A stretch of DNA of 64,000 nucleotides from NCBI GenBank assembly GCA_023460515.1, contig JAEWPS010000032.1, forward strand, positions 96,629-160,628, in the 5' to 3' direction. Below, in pieces: positions 16,381-26,308 of the stretch. Numbering within the stretch: the first letter of the stretch is position 1; each line of letters begins with the position of its first letter. The stretch comes from Bacillota bacterium (GTDB taxonomy: Bacteria > Bacillota > Clostridia > TANB77 > CAG-465). The position numbers and the translations under genes were made by a program. Below the pieces are notes generated by a model. The model saw only the letters and a program-made list of their open reading frames with translations, searched no databases and was not told where the DNA came from.

Positions 16381-16800
16381 ATGATATTTCAAGATAGATT
16401 CAAAAATTTCATAGATATTTCTGCTAAACTGAGCTTTGGAAGTTCAATATATATAACAGATTTAGAAAAAGTAATATATGTTGCTTCAGAATCATTTTCT
16501 AATATTGAAAATAAAGAAATAAGTGTAGAATTAAAAGCATTAGAATCGGTATTTGCTAATGACTACAATAAAGATGTTATATTATGTGATAATAAGGTTA
16601 TTCCTATATATAATGATAGATCAATTGAAATTAAATATATTACTCAAATAATATTGCCAATAGTCATAGATGGCAAATTTTTTGGTACACTCATAAATAC
16701 AAATGATTCGAATTATTATGATAATGTAAATTTAAGGTATGCTAAAACTACACTTGAATTTGTGGAAATTTTTATTAGAGATTCAATTAAAAAGGAATAA
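16381..16800 (+). CDS. SpoVT C-terminal GAF-like sensor domain protein
   Basis: A 139-residue protein resembling the GAF-like C-terminal half of the sporulation regulator SpoVT: FKNFIDISAKLSFGSSIYIT, DLEKVIYVASESFSNIENKE, then YITQIILPIVIDGKFFGTLI and a C-terminal helix LRYAKTTLEFVEIFI. The AbrB-type DNA-binding N-terminus is absent, so it cannot act as SpoVT itself; it may be a stand-alone sensor or partner. GGGAGAGGTG ribosome site. Confidence 0.6.
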   Translation: MIFQDRFKNFIDISAKLSFGSSIYITDLEKVIYVASESFSNIENKEISVELKALESVFANDYNKDVILCDNKVIPIYNDRSIEIKYITQIILPIVIDGKFFGTLINTNDSNYYDNVNLRYAKTTLEFVEIFIRDSIKKE

Positions 16801-17181
16801 ATGATAATACGAATTAATATTAAAAGAGTTTATACAAATTAAAAATATAAAAGAATATTTATAAAATTTAATATTGTTTTTTAAGATCCTTTCTTATGAT
16901 AGTTTATTTTAACACTTGTACATCTATATGTCAACATTTTAATGAAATAATCGTACGTCTGAATTCGACATATAATAGGTATCTGAGTATATTTTAGATA
17001 ATATATACTTCTTAATAATCTTTAAAAATTTTTAATTATATTAATAGTATGAAATTTTGAAAAATCGGATGGAAATCTCGAAATGGGTTGAAATATTTTG
17101 AAATATCATTTATAATTTATATATAAAAGAAAACAATATACATGATGATAAAATTTAATATACGTAAGATAAGGAGAAAAT
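16801..17181. other. AT-rich intergenic region, no gene seen
   Basis: About 380 bases without an ORF, RNA gene or clear terminator. Its last part carries the AAGGAG ribosome site of the antiporter gene and several near-repeats of TTTGAAATAT. I see nothing else. Confidence 0.5.
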
Positions 17182-18141
17182 ATGATATTTATTATGATGA
17201 TAATTGGACTAGCAATGTTAATAATAGGAGCTAATTTACTTGTTGAGGGCAGTATTAAAATAGCAAAAAAGTTTAAAATTTCAACAATAATTATTTCTAT
17301 GACAATCATATCTATTGGAACTAGTATGCCTGAATTTGCAATTGCTTGTGTATCTTCTTCGAAAGGTTCGCAAATAGCTCTATCTAATAATATAGGTAGT
17401 ATAATTTCAACAATTGCTATTAGCGTTGGAATAACATCTTTACTTTACACAATACATTTAAAAAAGAATATTTCAAGAGAAGTTGTAAAAATGATTCTTA
17501 TACAAATGGTATTGTTGCTTTTACTTGTTATTGGCGACGGTTTAAATATAATGGATGGTATTATTTTCTTGGTGATATTTGCTTTTTACATGAGACATTT
17601 AATAAAAAAATCTAAGAAAATAATAAGTGAACGTGATGAAGAAAAATTAATAGAAGAAAAAGAAAATTTTATAAAAGAAGCAGAGGATATAAAGCAAATG
17701 AGTATATTTACTGCTTGTACATTTATTGTAGTTGGTTTGATTTTGGTTATTTATGGTAGTAATTTTGTAGTTGATGCTGCAACACAAATAGCAAGATATC
17801 TTTCGCTTTCAGAAGCGTTCATTGGTGTAACTGTTGTGGCTCTTGGAACCACACTTCCAGAACTTTCTACAGCTCTGGTTGCAGGAAAAAAGAAAGAATT
17901 TGATATAATAATAGGTAATGTAATAGGAAGTGGAGTTTCAAACATTATGCTAATAGTAGGTGTGGCTTCAATTATTCATCCAATACACTACACAAACACT
18001 TTATTGTTTCAAATTGGATTTATGATTTTGTTTGGATTAATATTCTATACTTTGTCTACTCAAGAGAAAATTGAAAGAGACGATGGACTTGTTCTATTGT
18101 CAATGTATATTATATTTGTAACATTAAGTTCCATAATATAA
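17182..18141 (+). CDS. Calcium/sodium antiporter (CaCA family)
   Basis: A 319-residue membrane protein with two inverted five-helix halves. Alpha-1 repeat: SIGTSMPEFAIACVSSSKGS then NNIGSIIS; alpha-2 repeat: ALGTTLPELSTALVAGKKKE then GNVIGSGVSNIML. These Glu/Asn-containing repeats form the ion sites of YrbG-type exchangers. A charged loop (~145-175, SERDEEKLIEEKENFIKEAE) separates the halves. SD AAGGAG is 6 bases before the ATG. Monocistronic. Confidence 0.92.
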   Translation: MIFIMMIIGLAMLIIGANLLVEGSIKIAKKFKISTIIISMTIISIGTSMPEFAIACVSSSKGSQIALSNNIGSIISTIAISVGITSLLYTIHLKKNISREVVKMILIQMVLLLLLVIGDGLNIMDGIIFLVIFAFYMRHLIKKSKKIISERDEEKLIEEKENFIKEAEDIKQMSIFTACTFIVVGLILVIYGSNFVVDAATQIARYLSLSEAFIGVTVVALGTTLPELSTALVAGKKKEFDIIIGNVIGSGVSNIMLIVGVASIIHPIHYTNTLLFQIGFMILFGLIFYTLSTQEKIERDDGLVLLSMYIIFVTLSSII

Positions 18142-18160
18142 CAAAAAACACATAAAAAAG

Positions 18161-18182
18161 CATATTTTTTATAAAAAATATG
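18161..18182. repeat. 22-bp perfect palindrome after the antiporter gene
   Basis: CATATTTTTTA / TAAAAAATATG, a perfect inverted repeat without loop spacing, followed by GATATTTTT. It may be a weak terminator or a protein site; pure AT runs make chance pairing easy. Confidence 0.35.
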
Positions 18183-18287
18183 GATATTTTTGTAAAAATA
18201 ATTGTATTTGTAAAAAGTTATGATATAATATAACCAACGCGCATACTTATATTGAATTAAATATTTATGCTTAGGAGGCGTATTATT

Positions 18288-19067
18288 ATGGTATACATAG
18301 ATGATAATACAAAAGAGAAAATTCAGAAACTTAAGTCTGATTCGATTTATTTTTTAATTAATTTTGATAACGTTATAACAGATTATAACAGTAATGATAC
18401 TTGGAGTACTATTACCAATAATATAAAGTTAAAACGTAAATATATAAAAAAATCAGAAGAGTTAAATTCTAAATATAAAGCTGTAGAGTTAAATACTAGT
18501 CTTGAATTTGATAATAAATGTGAATTAATAAAAAAAATATGGGAAGAAAATATAACTATATTAAAAGATCTTAACTGTGAAGAAAAAAAACTACGCCAAA
18601 TTATAAGTAATAAAAGTAATTTGAAAATTAGAGATGGATTAAAAGAGTTTTTAAAATTTAACTTTGAAAAAAATATTCCTGTTATAATAATTTCTGATGG
18701 AATTTATGAAGTAATAAAATATTTTCTTGAGTTAAATGATTGTAACTACGATAACATAGTGATTATAGCAAATAGTATATTATCAGAATATAGTAATAGT
18801 GTAATTCATCCGCTTAATAAAAACGAATTATCATTGCCAGATTCATTAAAAGATAAAATTAAAGATAGAAAAGTTAGTTTTTTAATGGCTAGTAGTATTA
18901 ATGATATTAATATGTTATCAAAAGACAAGTTAAAAGATTCTATCAAAATAGCTTTTTTAGATAAAAATATAAATGAGAATTTTGATATATTTCTTAATTA
19001 TTTTAATATAATATACACTCATAGTACATCACTTGAATTATTAACAAGTAAATTAAAAGGGATATAA
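18288..19067 (+). CDS. HAD-fold protein resembling UMPH-1 5'-nucleotidase, catalytic residues altered
   Basis: A 259-residue protein with the domain order of pyrimidine 5'-nucleotidase (UMPH-1): motif I at 23-31, a helical cap (~40-110), LKEFLKFNFEKNIPVIIISD (motif II) and SFLMASSINDINML (motif IV). Motif I reads NFDNVIT where active enzymes have DFDxTxT, so the nucleophilic Asp is Asn25, and the usual GD of motif IV is AS. It is probably a non-catalytic relative. ATG at 18288 follows GGAGG; an earlier start lacks one. Confidence 0.6.
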   Translation: MVYIDDNTKEKIQKLKSDSIYFLINFDNVITDYNSNDTWSTITNNIKLKRKYIKKSEELNSKYKAVELNTSLEFDNKCELIKKIWEENITILKDLNCEEKKLRQIISNKSNLKIRDGLKEFLKFNFEKNIPVIIISDGIYEVIKYFLELNDCNYDNIVIIANSILSEYSNSVIHPLNKNELSLPDSLKDKIKDRKVSFLMASSINDINMLSKDKLKDSIKIAFLDKNINENFDIFLNYFNIIYTHSTSLELLTSKLKGI

Positions 19068-19108
19068 GTTAACTATAAAAATATAGTAGCTTAATAACTT
19101 AGTTTTTT

Positions 19109-19143
19109 AAAGAGATAGAATGCTAATTTTCTATCTCTTTTTG
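19109..19143 (+). terminator. Terminator after the HAD-like gene
   Basis: AAAGAGATAG / CTATCTCTTT stem, extended by GAA/TTC-type pairing, followed by TTTTTG. Confidence 0.88.
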
Positions 19144-19162
19144 TCTTTATATACAATTACTA

Positions 19163-19191
19163 TTGATTTTTTAAGTATTTGATTGTATAAT
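19163..19191 (+). promoter_or_regulatory. Promoter of frr-cdsA-rseP
   Basis: TTGATT, 17 bases, TATAAT, 29 bases before frr. Confidence 0.78.
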
Positions 19192-19220
19192 ATAATTATA
19201 ATTTTTTAGGAGGAATAAAA

Positions 19221-19769
19221 ATGGATTATAATATAATTGAACAAAGAATGGATAAGGCTATAGACCACCTTGTTGAAGAGTTTGCTAATATAAGAGCCGG
19301 AAGAGCAAATCCCGCAATTTTGAATAAAGTTGAGGTTGATTATTATGGTATGAGTACACCAGTAAATCAAGTTGGAACAATAGCCGTTCCAGAAGCTAGA
19401 CAAATTCAGATAATACCATGGGATAAAGGTATGCTTTCTCAAATTGAAAAAGCAATTAATAAAGCTGAAATAGGAATTAATCCAATGAATGATGGATCAT
19501 CTATAAGATTAATATTTCCAGAATTAAATGAACAAAGAAGAAAAGAGTTAGCAAAAGACATTAAATCACAGGGTGAAGAGACAAAAGTTGCTATAAGAAA
19601 TATTAGAAGAGATGCTATGGATCTTGCAAAAAACATGCAAAAATCTTCTGAAATAACTGAAGATGAACTTGATAGTGTAGAAGAAAAAATCCAAAAAATT
19701 ACTGATAAGTTTATACAAAATATAGACAAAGTAGTAGAGAATAAAGAAAAAGAAATAATGGAAGTATAA
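19221..19769 (+). CDS. frr: Ribosome recycling factor
   Basis: Splits post-termination ribosomes together with EF-G. A 182-residue protein with EEFANIRAGRANPAILNKVE, YYGMSTPVNQVGTIAVPEAR and the long coiled-coil arms typical of RRF. AGGAGG precedes the ATG. First gene of frr-cdsA-rseP; the pyrH and uppS genes that often flank frr are missing here. Confidence 0.97.
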   Translation: MDYNIIEQRMDKAIDHLVEEFANIRAGRANPAILNKVEVDYYGMSTPVNQVGTIAVPEARQIQIIPWDKGMLSQIEKAINKAEIGINPMNDGSSIRLIFPELNEQRRKELAKDIKSQGEETKVAIRNIRRDAMDLAKNMQKSSEITEDELDSVEEKIQKITDKFIQNIDKVVENKEKEIMEV

Positions 19770-19787
19770 GGATAAGGGTTGATTTGT

Positions 19788-20606
19788 TTGAAGAGAAGAA
19801 TATTATCAGGTGCAATTTTTTTATTAGTTTTAGTATTTATTGGTGTATTTGATTCACCAATGGTAGATACATGTGTAATAGCAGCGTTATCTATAATAGG
19901 TATTTATGAATATAATAAGGCATTTAAAAGTTCTGGATATAGACCAATATCATGGGTTGGATATATAGGTTGTATGACGATGTTTTTGATGGGTGGAATT
20001 TTACAAGACCAGGATAAGATGTTTATTACGAAGTTAGCTCTACCAGCACTTATAATATTGATGTTTATGTACATTATATTAACAAATTTAAAAAGAACAA
20101 TCGTAGATGTAGCAATTACAGTATTTTCACTTGTATATATACCATTCATGTTTTCATTTTTAAAGTTAATACTTATGATGCAAAATGGTAGGTTTTTAAT
20201 ACTTTACGTATTTATTGCAGCTTTTGCAAGTGATACATTTGCATATTTCATAGGTACAAAATTTGGAAAGAATAAACTTTGCCCTGAAATTAGTCCTAAA
20301 AAAACTATAGAAGGATCAATAGGCGGTATATTAGGAGTAATTATATGTTATATTGTACTAACATATATAGGTAATGCATATTTTAATATGGATATGAACA
20401 TTATATATATGCTGATTGCAGGTGTAATTGCAGGTATTGCTGGACAATTTGGTGATTTATCCGCATCAGCAATAAAAAGATACTGTAAGATTAAAGACTT
20501 TGGTAATATAATTCCAGGTCACGGTGGTATATTAGATAGATTTGATAGTATGCTTTTTGTGGCACCAGTAATGTATATGTTTTTAAAACTATACATGTTT
20601 AATTAA
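19788..20606 (+). CDS. cdsA: Phosphatidate cytidylyltransferase
   Basis: Makes CDP-diacylglycerol from phosphatidate and CTP, the entry to membrane phospholipid synthesis. A 272-residue multi-helix membrane protein ending with the CDS signature SASAIKRYCKIKDFGNIIPG then HGGILDRFDSM. The TTG at 19788 (MKRRILSG) has AAGGG 9 bases upstream and fits the family N-terminus; a TTG at 19779 is possible. Lies 18 bases after frr. Confidence 0.93.
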   Translation: MKRRILSGAIFLLVLVFIGVFDSPMVDTCVIAALSIIGIYEYNKAFKSSGYRPISWVGYIGCMTMFLMGGILQDQDKMFITKLALPALIILMFMYIILTNLKRTIVDVAITVFSLVYIPFMFSFLKLILMMQNGRFLILYVFIAAFASDTFAYFIGTKFGKNKLCPEISPKKTIEGSIGGILGVIICYIVLTYIGNAYFNMDMNIIYMLIAGVIAGIAGQFGDLSASAIKRYCKIKDFGNIIPGHGGILDRFDSMLFVAPVMYMFLKLYMFN

Positions 20607-20621
20607 TGTGAGGTGTATAAT

Positions 20622-21866
20622 TTGACTTTTATAATAGCAATAATAAAATTAATTTTTATACTATGTGTGGTGGCAACTATACATGAACTTGGACATTTTA
20701 TTGCAGCAAAATTATTAAAAATTGGTGTAAATGAGTTTTCAATTGGATTTGGTCCAAAAATAGTTCAAAAAAAACGTGGAGAAACTATGTATTCGCTTAG
20801 ATGGATTCCTTTAGGTGGTTACGTTATGATTGAAGGCGAAGGCGAAGAATCTGATAAGCCTAATGCATTCTCTAAAAAAAGTGCATTATCTAAAGTTATT
20901 GTCTTAGTTATGGGTGTTGTTTTCAATATAATACTTGCATTTGTAATTTTAATGCTAGTATCATTTAGCGCACCCACATATACAACGGAGATAAAAGAAT
21001 TTACTAGTGATTCTGTTTTACAGCAAGCGGGTATAATTCCAGGTGATGTAATAACAAAAATTAACGGAGATAGAACTACGTTAGCGCAAGATTTAATTAA
21101 CAATAAATATATAGATAATAGTACTACAAAAATAGAATATATAAGAAACGGGGATACTAAAGAGGTTACTTTAACTAATGCTATAAAAAATATTGGATAT
21201 GTAGGAGCATCCTTTGTATCTGATGGAGAAAAAGGAACTAATAAAATAGATGCCTTAAGACCTGGTAAACCAGCAGAAAAAGCAGGACTAAAATCTGGAG
21301 ATATAATAACTAATATAAATGGTATTAATGTGGATAACGCAACAGATATAATTAGTATTATAAAAGAAAATGCAAACAAGGAAGTTATAGTAAAAGTAAC
21401 TAGAAATGGTGAAACTTTAACGAAATCTATAGTGCCAGATATTCAGAGTCAATTTGATTTAGGTATATATGATACAGAAACTGTTAATACGACATTAGGC
21501 TATGCTGTAGATAAATCTGTTAAGATAATAGCAACGGTTATAAATTCTTACGTTGATTTGTTTAGGGGTAAGGTAATGCTTGATGATGTTTCTAGCATTG
21601 TTGGAATTGGTGTTGTGGTATCTAAAACAACAGGTATATTAGAATACTTAAATATGTTAGCTATTATAAGTTTAGCAATAGGTGTTGCAAATTTACTTCC
21701 ATTTCCACCACTTGATGGAGGAAAAATATTATTTGTATTGATTGGTGCTATTATAAGAAAAAAAATACCAGTTAATGTTGAAGCTATTGTTTCATTTGTT
21801 GGATTCGGAGCATTAATACTTCTAACGTTAGTAGTAACATATAAGGATATAGTAAGAATATTTTAA
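20622..21866 (+). CDS. rseP: Site-2 intramembrane zinc protease RseP/RasP
   Basis: Cleaves membrane-bound regulators and signal-peptide remnants within the bilayer. HELGHF near residue 20 supplies the zinc His and catalytic Glu; NLLPFPPLDGGKILF near the C-terminus supplies the third ligand. Two PDZ-like units (~115-180 and ~200-275, the second with AGLKSGDIITNINGINV) lie between. TTG at 20622 has GAGGTG 7 bases upstream. dxr and ispG, often neighbours, are absent. Confidence 0.94.
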   Translation: MTFIIAIIKLIFILCVVATIHELGHFIAAKLLKIGVNEFSIGFGPKIVQKKRGETMYSLRWIPLGGYVMIEGEGEESDKPNAFSKKSALSKVIVLVMGVVFNIILAFVILMLVSFSAPTYTTEIKEFTSDSVLQQAGIIPGDVITKINGDRTTLAQDLINNKYIDNSTTKIEYIRNGDTKEVTLTNAIKNIGYVGASFVSDGEKGTNKIDALRPGKPAEKAGLKSGDIITNINGINVDNATDIISIIKENANKEVIVKVTRNGETLTKSIVPDIQSQFDLGIYDTETVNTTLGYAVDKSVKIIATVINSYVDLFRGKVMLDDVSSIVGIGVVVSKTTGILEYLNMLAIISLAIGVANLLPFPPLDGGKILFVLIGAIIRKKIPVNVEAIVSFVGFGALILLTLVVTYKDIVRIF

Positions 21867-21886
21867 TTGAAACTAAAGAAAAGTAT

Positions 21887-21935
21887 AAAACAGAATAAAT
21901 AAATACCAAAAGTGTTATTTATTTTGTTTTATTTT
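21887..21935 (+). terminator. Terminator between rseP and polC
   Basis: AAAACAGAATAAATAA / TTATTTATTTTGTTTT, 16-bp stem with one G-T pair, 12-base loop, then ATTTTG. Confidence 0.75.
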
Positions 21936-21955
21936 GAATGGGGGTGAATTGATAC

Positions 21956-24900
21956 TTGAAAAAACTTGTTAAAGAAGTGTTTCATAACACAGGACTTTCT
22001 AATGATTTTTTAAATGCAAACGTAGATGAGGTAAAGTTTTCTAAAAAATTAAACTCTGTTATTTTAGACGCATCTAGCGATCTTAATATTTCGTTAAAAG
22101 ATATAAATGATTTTGAAAAGAAAGCTTGTGAACTATATGAATTGAAAACTTTTAAGGTAAACTATAAATATACAGGTAATATAGATAGACTAACTAGAGA
22201 GAATGTTGTAAGTGTACTAAATGATATAAGTAAAGCTGTATCATTCACAAAAGAATTATTTGTAGATGCAGATGTTTTAATAGATAATGAGATAACAATT
22301 ATATTAAAAAAACCGTATTCAAAGTTTTTAAAAATGAAGAAAACAGATGAATATATACGTAAAAACATACAAATTAAATTTGGTAAAAATATTCTTGTTA
22401 AATTTGAAGACATGAATGGAATTGAAATTGAAGAGTTGGAAAAGCCTAAAGCAGTTGAAATTAAGGTTATAGAGAATACGTCAGAAAATTCAAATTTAAT
22501 GAATTCTTCAAATACAAAGGCGCCTAAAAGTGATAAATTTAACCAATATCCAAAAAGAGAACCTAAACCAAAGTTTGAAAGTAATATGCCAGCCCATGTT
22601 ATAATTGGTAAAGATATTTCTAGCGAACTAACAGATAAGATTGTTAAATTGAATGATGGATATGATAGAGCTTGTATATCAGGAGAAATATGTTTTCAGG
22701 ATGCGAGAAAGTTAAAATCCGGAAAAATATTGTATATGATAGATGTTACAGATTTAACTAGTACAATTTCTTGTAAAATGTTTTTAAATTCTGATGATGT
22801 AGAAAAAATTGATTCAAGATTAAAAACAGGTGAATATGTAAAAGTAATGGGTAAACCACAAATAGATCCGTATAGTAATGAATTAACTATAATAATAAAT
22901 AGTATAGTTGAGGGTGAAAAACCTGAAAAAAGAAAAGATAATTCGGAAAATAAAAGAGTGGAATTACATATTCATACTCAAATGAGTGCAATGGATGGTA
23001 TATCTTCAGCTACTAGTATAGTAAAACAAGCAATAAAGTGGGGCCATAAGGCTATAGCTATAACTGACCATGGTGTTGCACAATCATTTCCTGAGGCTCA
23101 TCAGGCCATAGCTAAAGCTTTTGCAAATGAAATAAAAGAAGGCGGATTATCTGCTGCAAAAACAAAAATTCTATATGGAGTTGAAGGGTATCTTGTTGTT
23201 GATGTAAAACCACAATTTGAAATGCCAGATACTTATTGTGTATTTGATTTGGAGACTACAGGGTTTAAAGCTGGGGTTGATAAGATAACTGAAATTGCGG
23301 TAGCAAAAGTTAAAAACGGAGAGATAATTGATGAGTTTACTACGTTTGTTAATCCTGAAAGACCTATTCCAAAACAAGTACAAGAACTTACGCATATAAC
23401 AGAAAGCATGGTAGAGGGTGCACCTAAAATAGATGAAATTTTACCACAATTTCTTGATTTTGTCAAAGGATCAATACTTGTTGCTCATAACGCATCTTTT
23501 GATTTAGGATTTATTTCACATTTTGCAAAAGAGCAGAATTTAAAATTTGATAATATGGCGATTGATACATTAACAATATCACGTGAGTTATATGAGTCTT
23601 ATGAAAATCATAAATTAGGAACTATTGCAAATAATATGGGAATATCATTAGAAGGTGCACATAGAGCAATTAATGATGTAAGAGCAACCGTGCAAGTATT
23701 TAATCAGATGATAGAAGATATTAATAAAAAAGGATTAAATATTAAAGGATATGTCTATTCTGAGGTAGATAAGGATATTAAGACTATACCATATAATCAC
23801 GTAATTATATTAGCTAAAAATTATGTGGGATTGAAAAATCTATATAAACTTATATCATTTTCGCATATATTTAGTTATTATAAAAGGCCAAGAATAACTA
23901 GATCACTTTTAAATAGATATAGAGAAGGTCTCATAGTAGGTTCTGCGTGTGAAATTGGTGAACTATATCAGGCTGTTTTTAATAATAAAGAAGAAGCTGA
24001 AATAGAGGATATAGCAAAATATTATGATTATTTGGAAATACAACCATTAGGAAATAATCAGTTTTATATAGATAATGGTAAATTAAATAGTGTTCAAGAT
24101 CTAATTGATATAAATAAACGTATTATATATTTGGGAGAAAAGCTAAATATACCTGTTGTAGCAACAACAGATGCACATTTTTTAAATCCAGAAGATGAAA
24201 TATATAGGCGTATAATAATGTCTGGTCAAGGATTTACAGATGCGGACAAGCAAGCACCTTTATATTATAGAACAACAGATGAAATGAGAAAAGAATTTTA
24301 TTATTTAGACAGTGACAAAATAGAAGAAATAGTTGTTACTAATACAAATAAAATTGCAGATATGTGTGAATCTATTCAACCGGTTCCAGATGGTACTTAT
24401 CCACCTTCAATAGAAGGTAGTGAAGAGAATATAAGAAAAATAGCGTATGAAAATGCAAGGAATATTTATGGAGATAATTTACCGGAGATTATAGAGAAAA
24501 GACTTGAAAAAGAATTAGTACCAATTATTAAATATGGATTTGCAGTAATGTATATGATAGCAAGGGAACTAGTTAAAAAATCTAACGAAGATGGATATTT
24601 AGTTGGTTCAAGAGGATCTGTAGGATCATCATTTGTAGCCACAATGACAGGCATTACAGAGGTTAATCCTCTACCGCCTCATTATATATGCCCTAAATGT
24701 AAATACAGTGAATTTCCTAATACTACGCTTACAACAGGTATAGACATGGAAGATAAACTATGTCCTAAATGTAATGCTGAACTTGATAAGAATGGTATGG
24801 ATATACCTTTTGAAACATTCTTAGGATTTAAAGGGGATAAAGCTCCAGATATAGATTTAAATTTTTCTGGAGACTATCAATCAAAAGCTCATGATTATAC

Positions 24901-26200
24901 AGAATTTTTATTTGGTAAATCTAAAACATTTAGAGCTGGTACTATTGGAACAATTGCGGATAAAACTGCTTATGGATTTGTAAGAAAATACTATGATGAA
25001 AAAAATCAATCTATTTTAATGCCTGAAATAAATAGAATATCAAGAGGTTGTACAGGAATAAAAAGAACTACTGGACAACATCCAGGTGGAATTATAGTCG
25101 TACCAAAAGATAAAGAAATATATGACTTTTGCCCTATACAAAAACCTGCTGATGACGTTTTCGCTAAATCTATTACTACACATTTTGATTTTCATTCTAT
25201 ACATGATAACTTATTAAAATTAGATATATTAGGCCATGACGACCCAACAGTTATACGTATGTTGCAAGATCTTACAGGTGTTGATCCACATACTATTCCT
25301 CTTGATGAAAAGAAAGTAATGTCACTTTTTTCTTCTACGGAGGCTTTAGAAGTTACTAAAGAACAAATAAATTCCGAAACGGGCACATTTGCTGTTCCTG
25401 AATTTGGTACTAAATTTGTAAGACAGATGCTTATGGATACAAAACCAACGACATTTGGAGAGTTATTAAGAATATCTGGATTATCTCATGGTACCGACGT
25501 TTGGCTTGGAAATGCACAAACTTTAATAGAAAATAACACAGTAACTTTAAGAGAGGCAATATGTACTAGAGATGATATAATGATATATTTAATACATATG
25601 GGTGAGGATCCAGCAATAGCTTTTAAAACAATGGAAAGCGTTAGAAAAGGTAAAGGATTAACCGAAGAAATGGAAAATGCTATGAAAGAGGCAAATGTGC
25701 CGGAGTGGTATATAGAATCTTGCAAAAAAATAAAATATATGTTTCCTAAAGCACATGCTGCTGCTTACGTTATGATGGCATTTAGAATAGCATATTTTAA
25801 AGTATATTATAAGAAGGAATTTTATGCTACTTATTTGACCGTAAGAGCGGGAAGCTTTGTTTCTGACATAATGTTAAACGGAAAAGAAGTTACAAAAAGA
25901 GCTATAAAAGATTTTGAAACAAGAGAAAATCCATCACAAACAGATAAGGATACCTTAACAGTTTTAGAAGTAATAAATGAAATGTATGAGAGAAATATAA
26001 ATTTTTTACCAGTTGATATTTATTTATCTTCTGCAAATAAGTTTTTGGTAGAAGAAGGTGGAATAAGACCTCCGCTTACAGCACTTACAGGTTTTGGAGG
26101 TGTTGATGCAGATAAATTAGTCGAAGCAAGAAAGCAAGGTAAATTTGAATCTGTGGAAGATGTACAAATAAAAGCTAAACTTCGGAAAAGTTTCGATTGA
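21956..26200 (+). CDS. polC: DNA polymerase III alpha subunit, PolC type (3' end frameshifted)
   Basis: Gram-positive replicative polymerase with its own proofreading. In order: N-terminal domain, OB fold (~220-310), split PHP domain (HIHTQMSAMDGISSATSIVK, AITDHG), DEDDh exonuclease (FDLETTGF ... AHNASFDLGF ... HRAINDVRA, ~425-590), PHP second half, polymerase core with PDIDLNFSGDY, a zinc-binding CPKC ... CPKC pair, and the HhH region. Start TTG after GGGGGTG. The frame ends early as KAKLRKSFD; one extra base near 26183 separates it from a perfect PolC C-terminus, so the intact gene would run to 26270 (~1437 residues). Confidence 0.96.
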   Translation: MKKLVKEVFHNTGLSNDFLNANVDEVKFSKKLNSVILDASSDLNISLKDINDFEKKACELYELKTFKVNYKYTGNIDRLTRENVVSVLNDISKAVSFTKELFVDADVLIDNEITIILKKPYSKFLKMKKTDEYIRKNIQIKFGKNILVKFEDMNGIEIEELEKPKAVEIKVIENTSENSNLMNSSNTKAPKSDKFNQYPKREPKPKFESNMPAHVIIGKDISSELTDKIVKLNDGYDRACISGEICFQDARKLKSGKILYMIDVTDLTSTISCKMFLNSDDVEKIDSRLKTGEYVKVMGKPQIDPYSNELTIIINSIVEGEKPEKRKDNSENKRVELHIHTQMSAMDGISSATSIVKQAIKWGHKAIAITDHGVAQSFPEAHQAIAKAFANEIKEGGLSAAKTKILYGVEGYLVVDVKPQFEMPDTYCVFDLETTGFKAGVDKITEIAVAKVKNGEIIDEFTTFVNPERPIPKQVQELTHITESMVEGAPKIDEILPQFLDFVKGSILVAHNASFDLGFISHFAKEQNLKFDNMAIDTLTISRELYESYENHKLGTIANNMGISLEGAHRAINDVRATVQVFNQMIEDINKKGLNIKGYVYSEVDKDIKTIPYNHVIILAKNYVGLKNLYKLISFSHIFSYYKRPRITRSLLNRYREGLIVGSACEIGELYQAVFNNKEEAEIEDIAKYYDYLEIQPLGNNQFYIDNGKLNSVQDLIDINKRIIYLGEKLNIPVVATTDAHFLNPEDEIYRRIIMSGQGFTDADKQAPLYYRTTDEMRKEFYYLDSDKIEEIVVTNTNKIADMCESIQPVPDGTYPPSIEGSEENIRKIAYENARNIYGDNLPEIIEKRLEKELVPIIKYGFAVMYMIARELVKKSNEDGYLVGSRGSVGSSFVATMTGITEVNPLPPHYICPKCKYSEFPNTTLTTGIDMEDKLCPKCNAELDKNGMDIPFETFLGFKGDKAPDIDLNFSGDYQSKAHDYTEFLFGKSKTFRAGTIGTIADKTAYGFVRKYYDEKNQSILMPEINRISRGCTGIKRTTGQHPGGIIVVPKDKEIYDFCPIQKPADDVFAKSITTHFDFHSIHDNLLKLDILGHDDPTVIRMLQDLTGVDPHTIPLDEKKVMSLFSSTEALEVTKEQINSETGTFAVPEFGTKFVRQMLMDTKPTTFGELLRISGLSHGTDVWLGNAQTLIENNTVTLREAICTRDDIMIYLIHMGEDPAIAFKTMESVRKGKGLTEEMENAMKEANVPEWYIESCKKIKYMFPKAHAAAYVMMAFRIAYFKVYYKKEFYATYLTVRAGSFVSDIMLNGKEVTKRAIKDFETRENPSQTDKDTLTVLEVINEMYERNINFLPVDIYLSSANKFLVEEGGIRPPLTALTGFGGVDADKLVEARKQGKFESVEDVQIKAKLRKSFD

Positions 26201-26270
26201 AATTTTAGATAAAAATAATTGTTTTAAAAATATGCCCAAATCATCACAATTAAGTTTTTTAGATATGTAA
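26183..26270 (+). other. Out-of-frame C-terminal end of polC
   Basis: If C26183 is skipped after the CTT codon (26180-26182), translation continues GKVSIEILDKNNCFKNMPKS then SQLSFLDM to a TAA at 26268. This matches the usual PolC end (V-S-x-x-x-I-x-x-L ... LP-x-x-NQLSLF). The site reads CTT CGG A, a Leu codon followed by a rare Arg codon. Either an indel or sequence error, or a programmed +1 shift. Confidence 0.8.
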
Positions 26271-26308
26271 TGTATATATGTCGAAAATTACAAAAAAAAT
26301 TAAAAGAC

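Noticed and set aside
26183..26185. CGG as an unassigned codon explaining the polC frameshift
   Set aside because: CGG is read as Arg in conserved positions of the surface paralogues (FRRYF), so the code appears standard.
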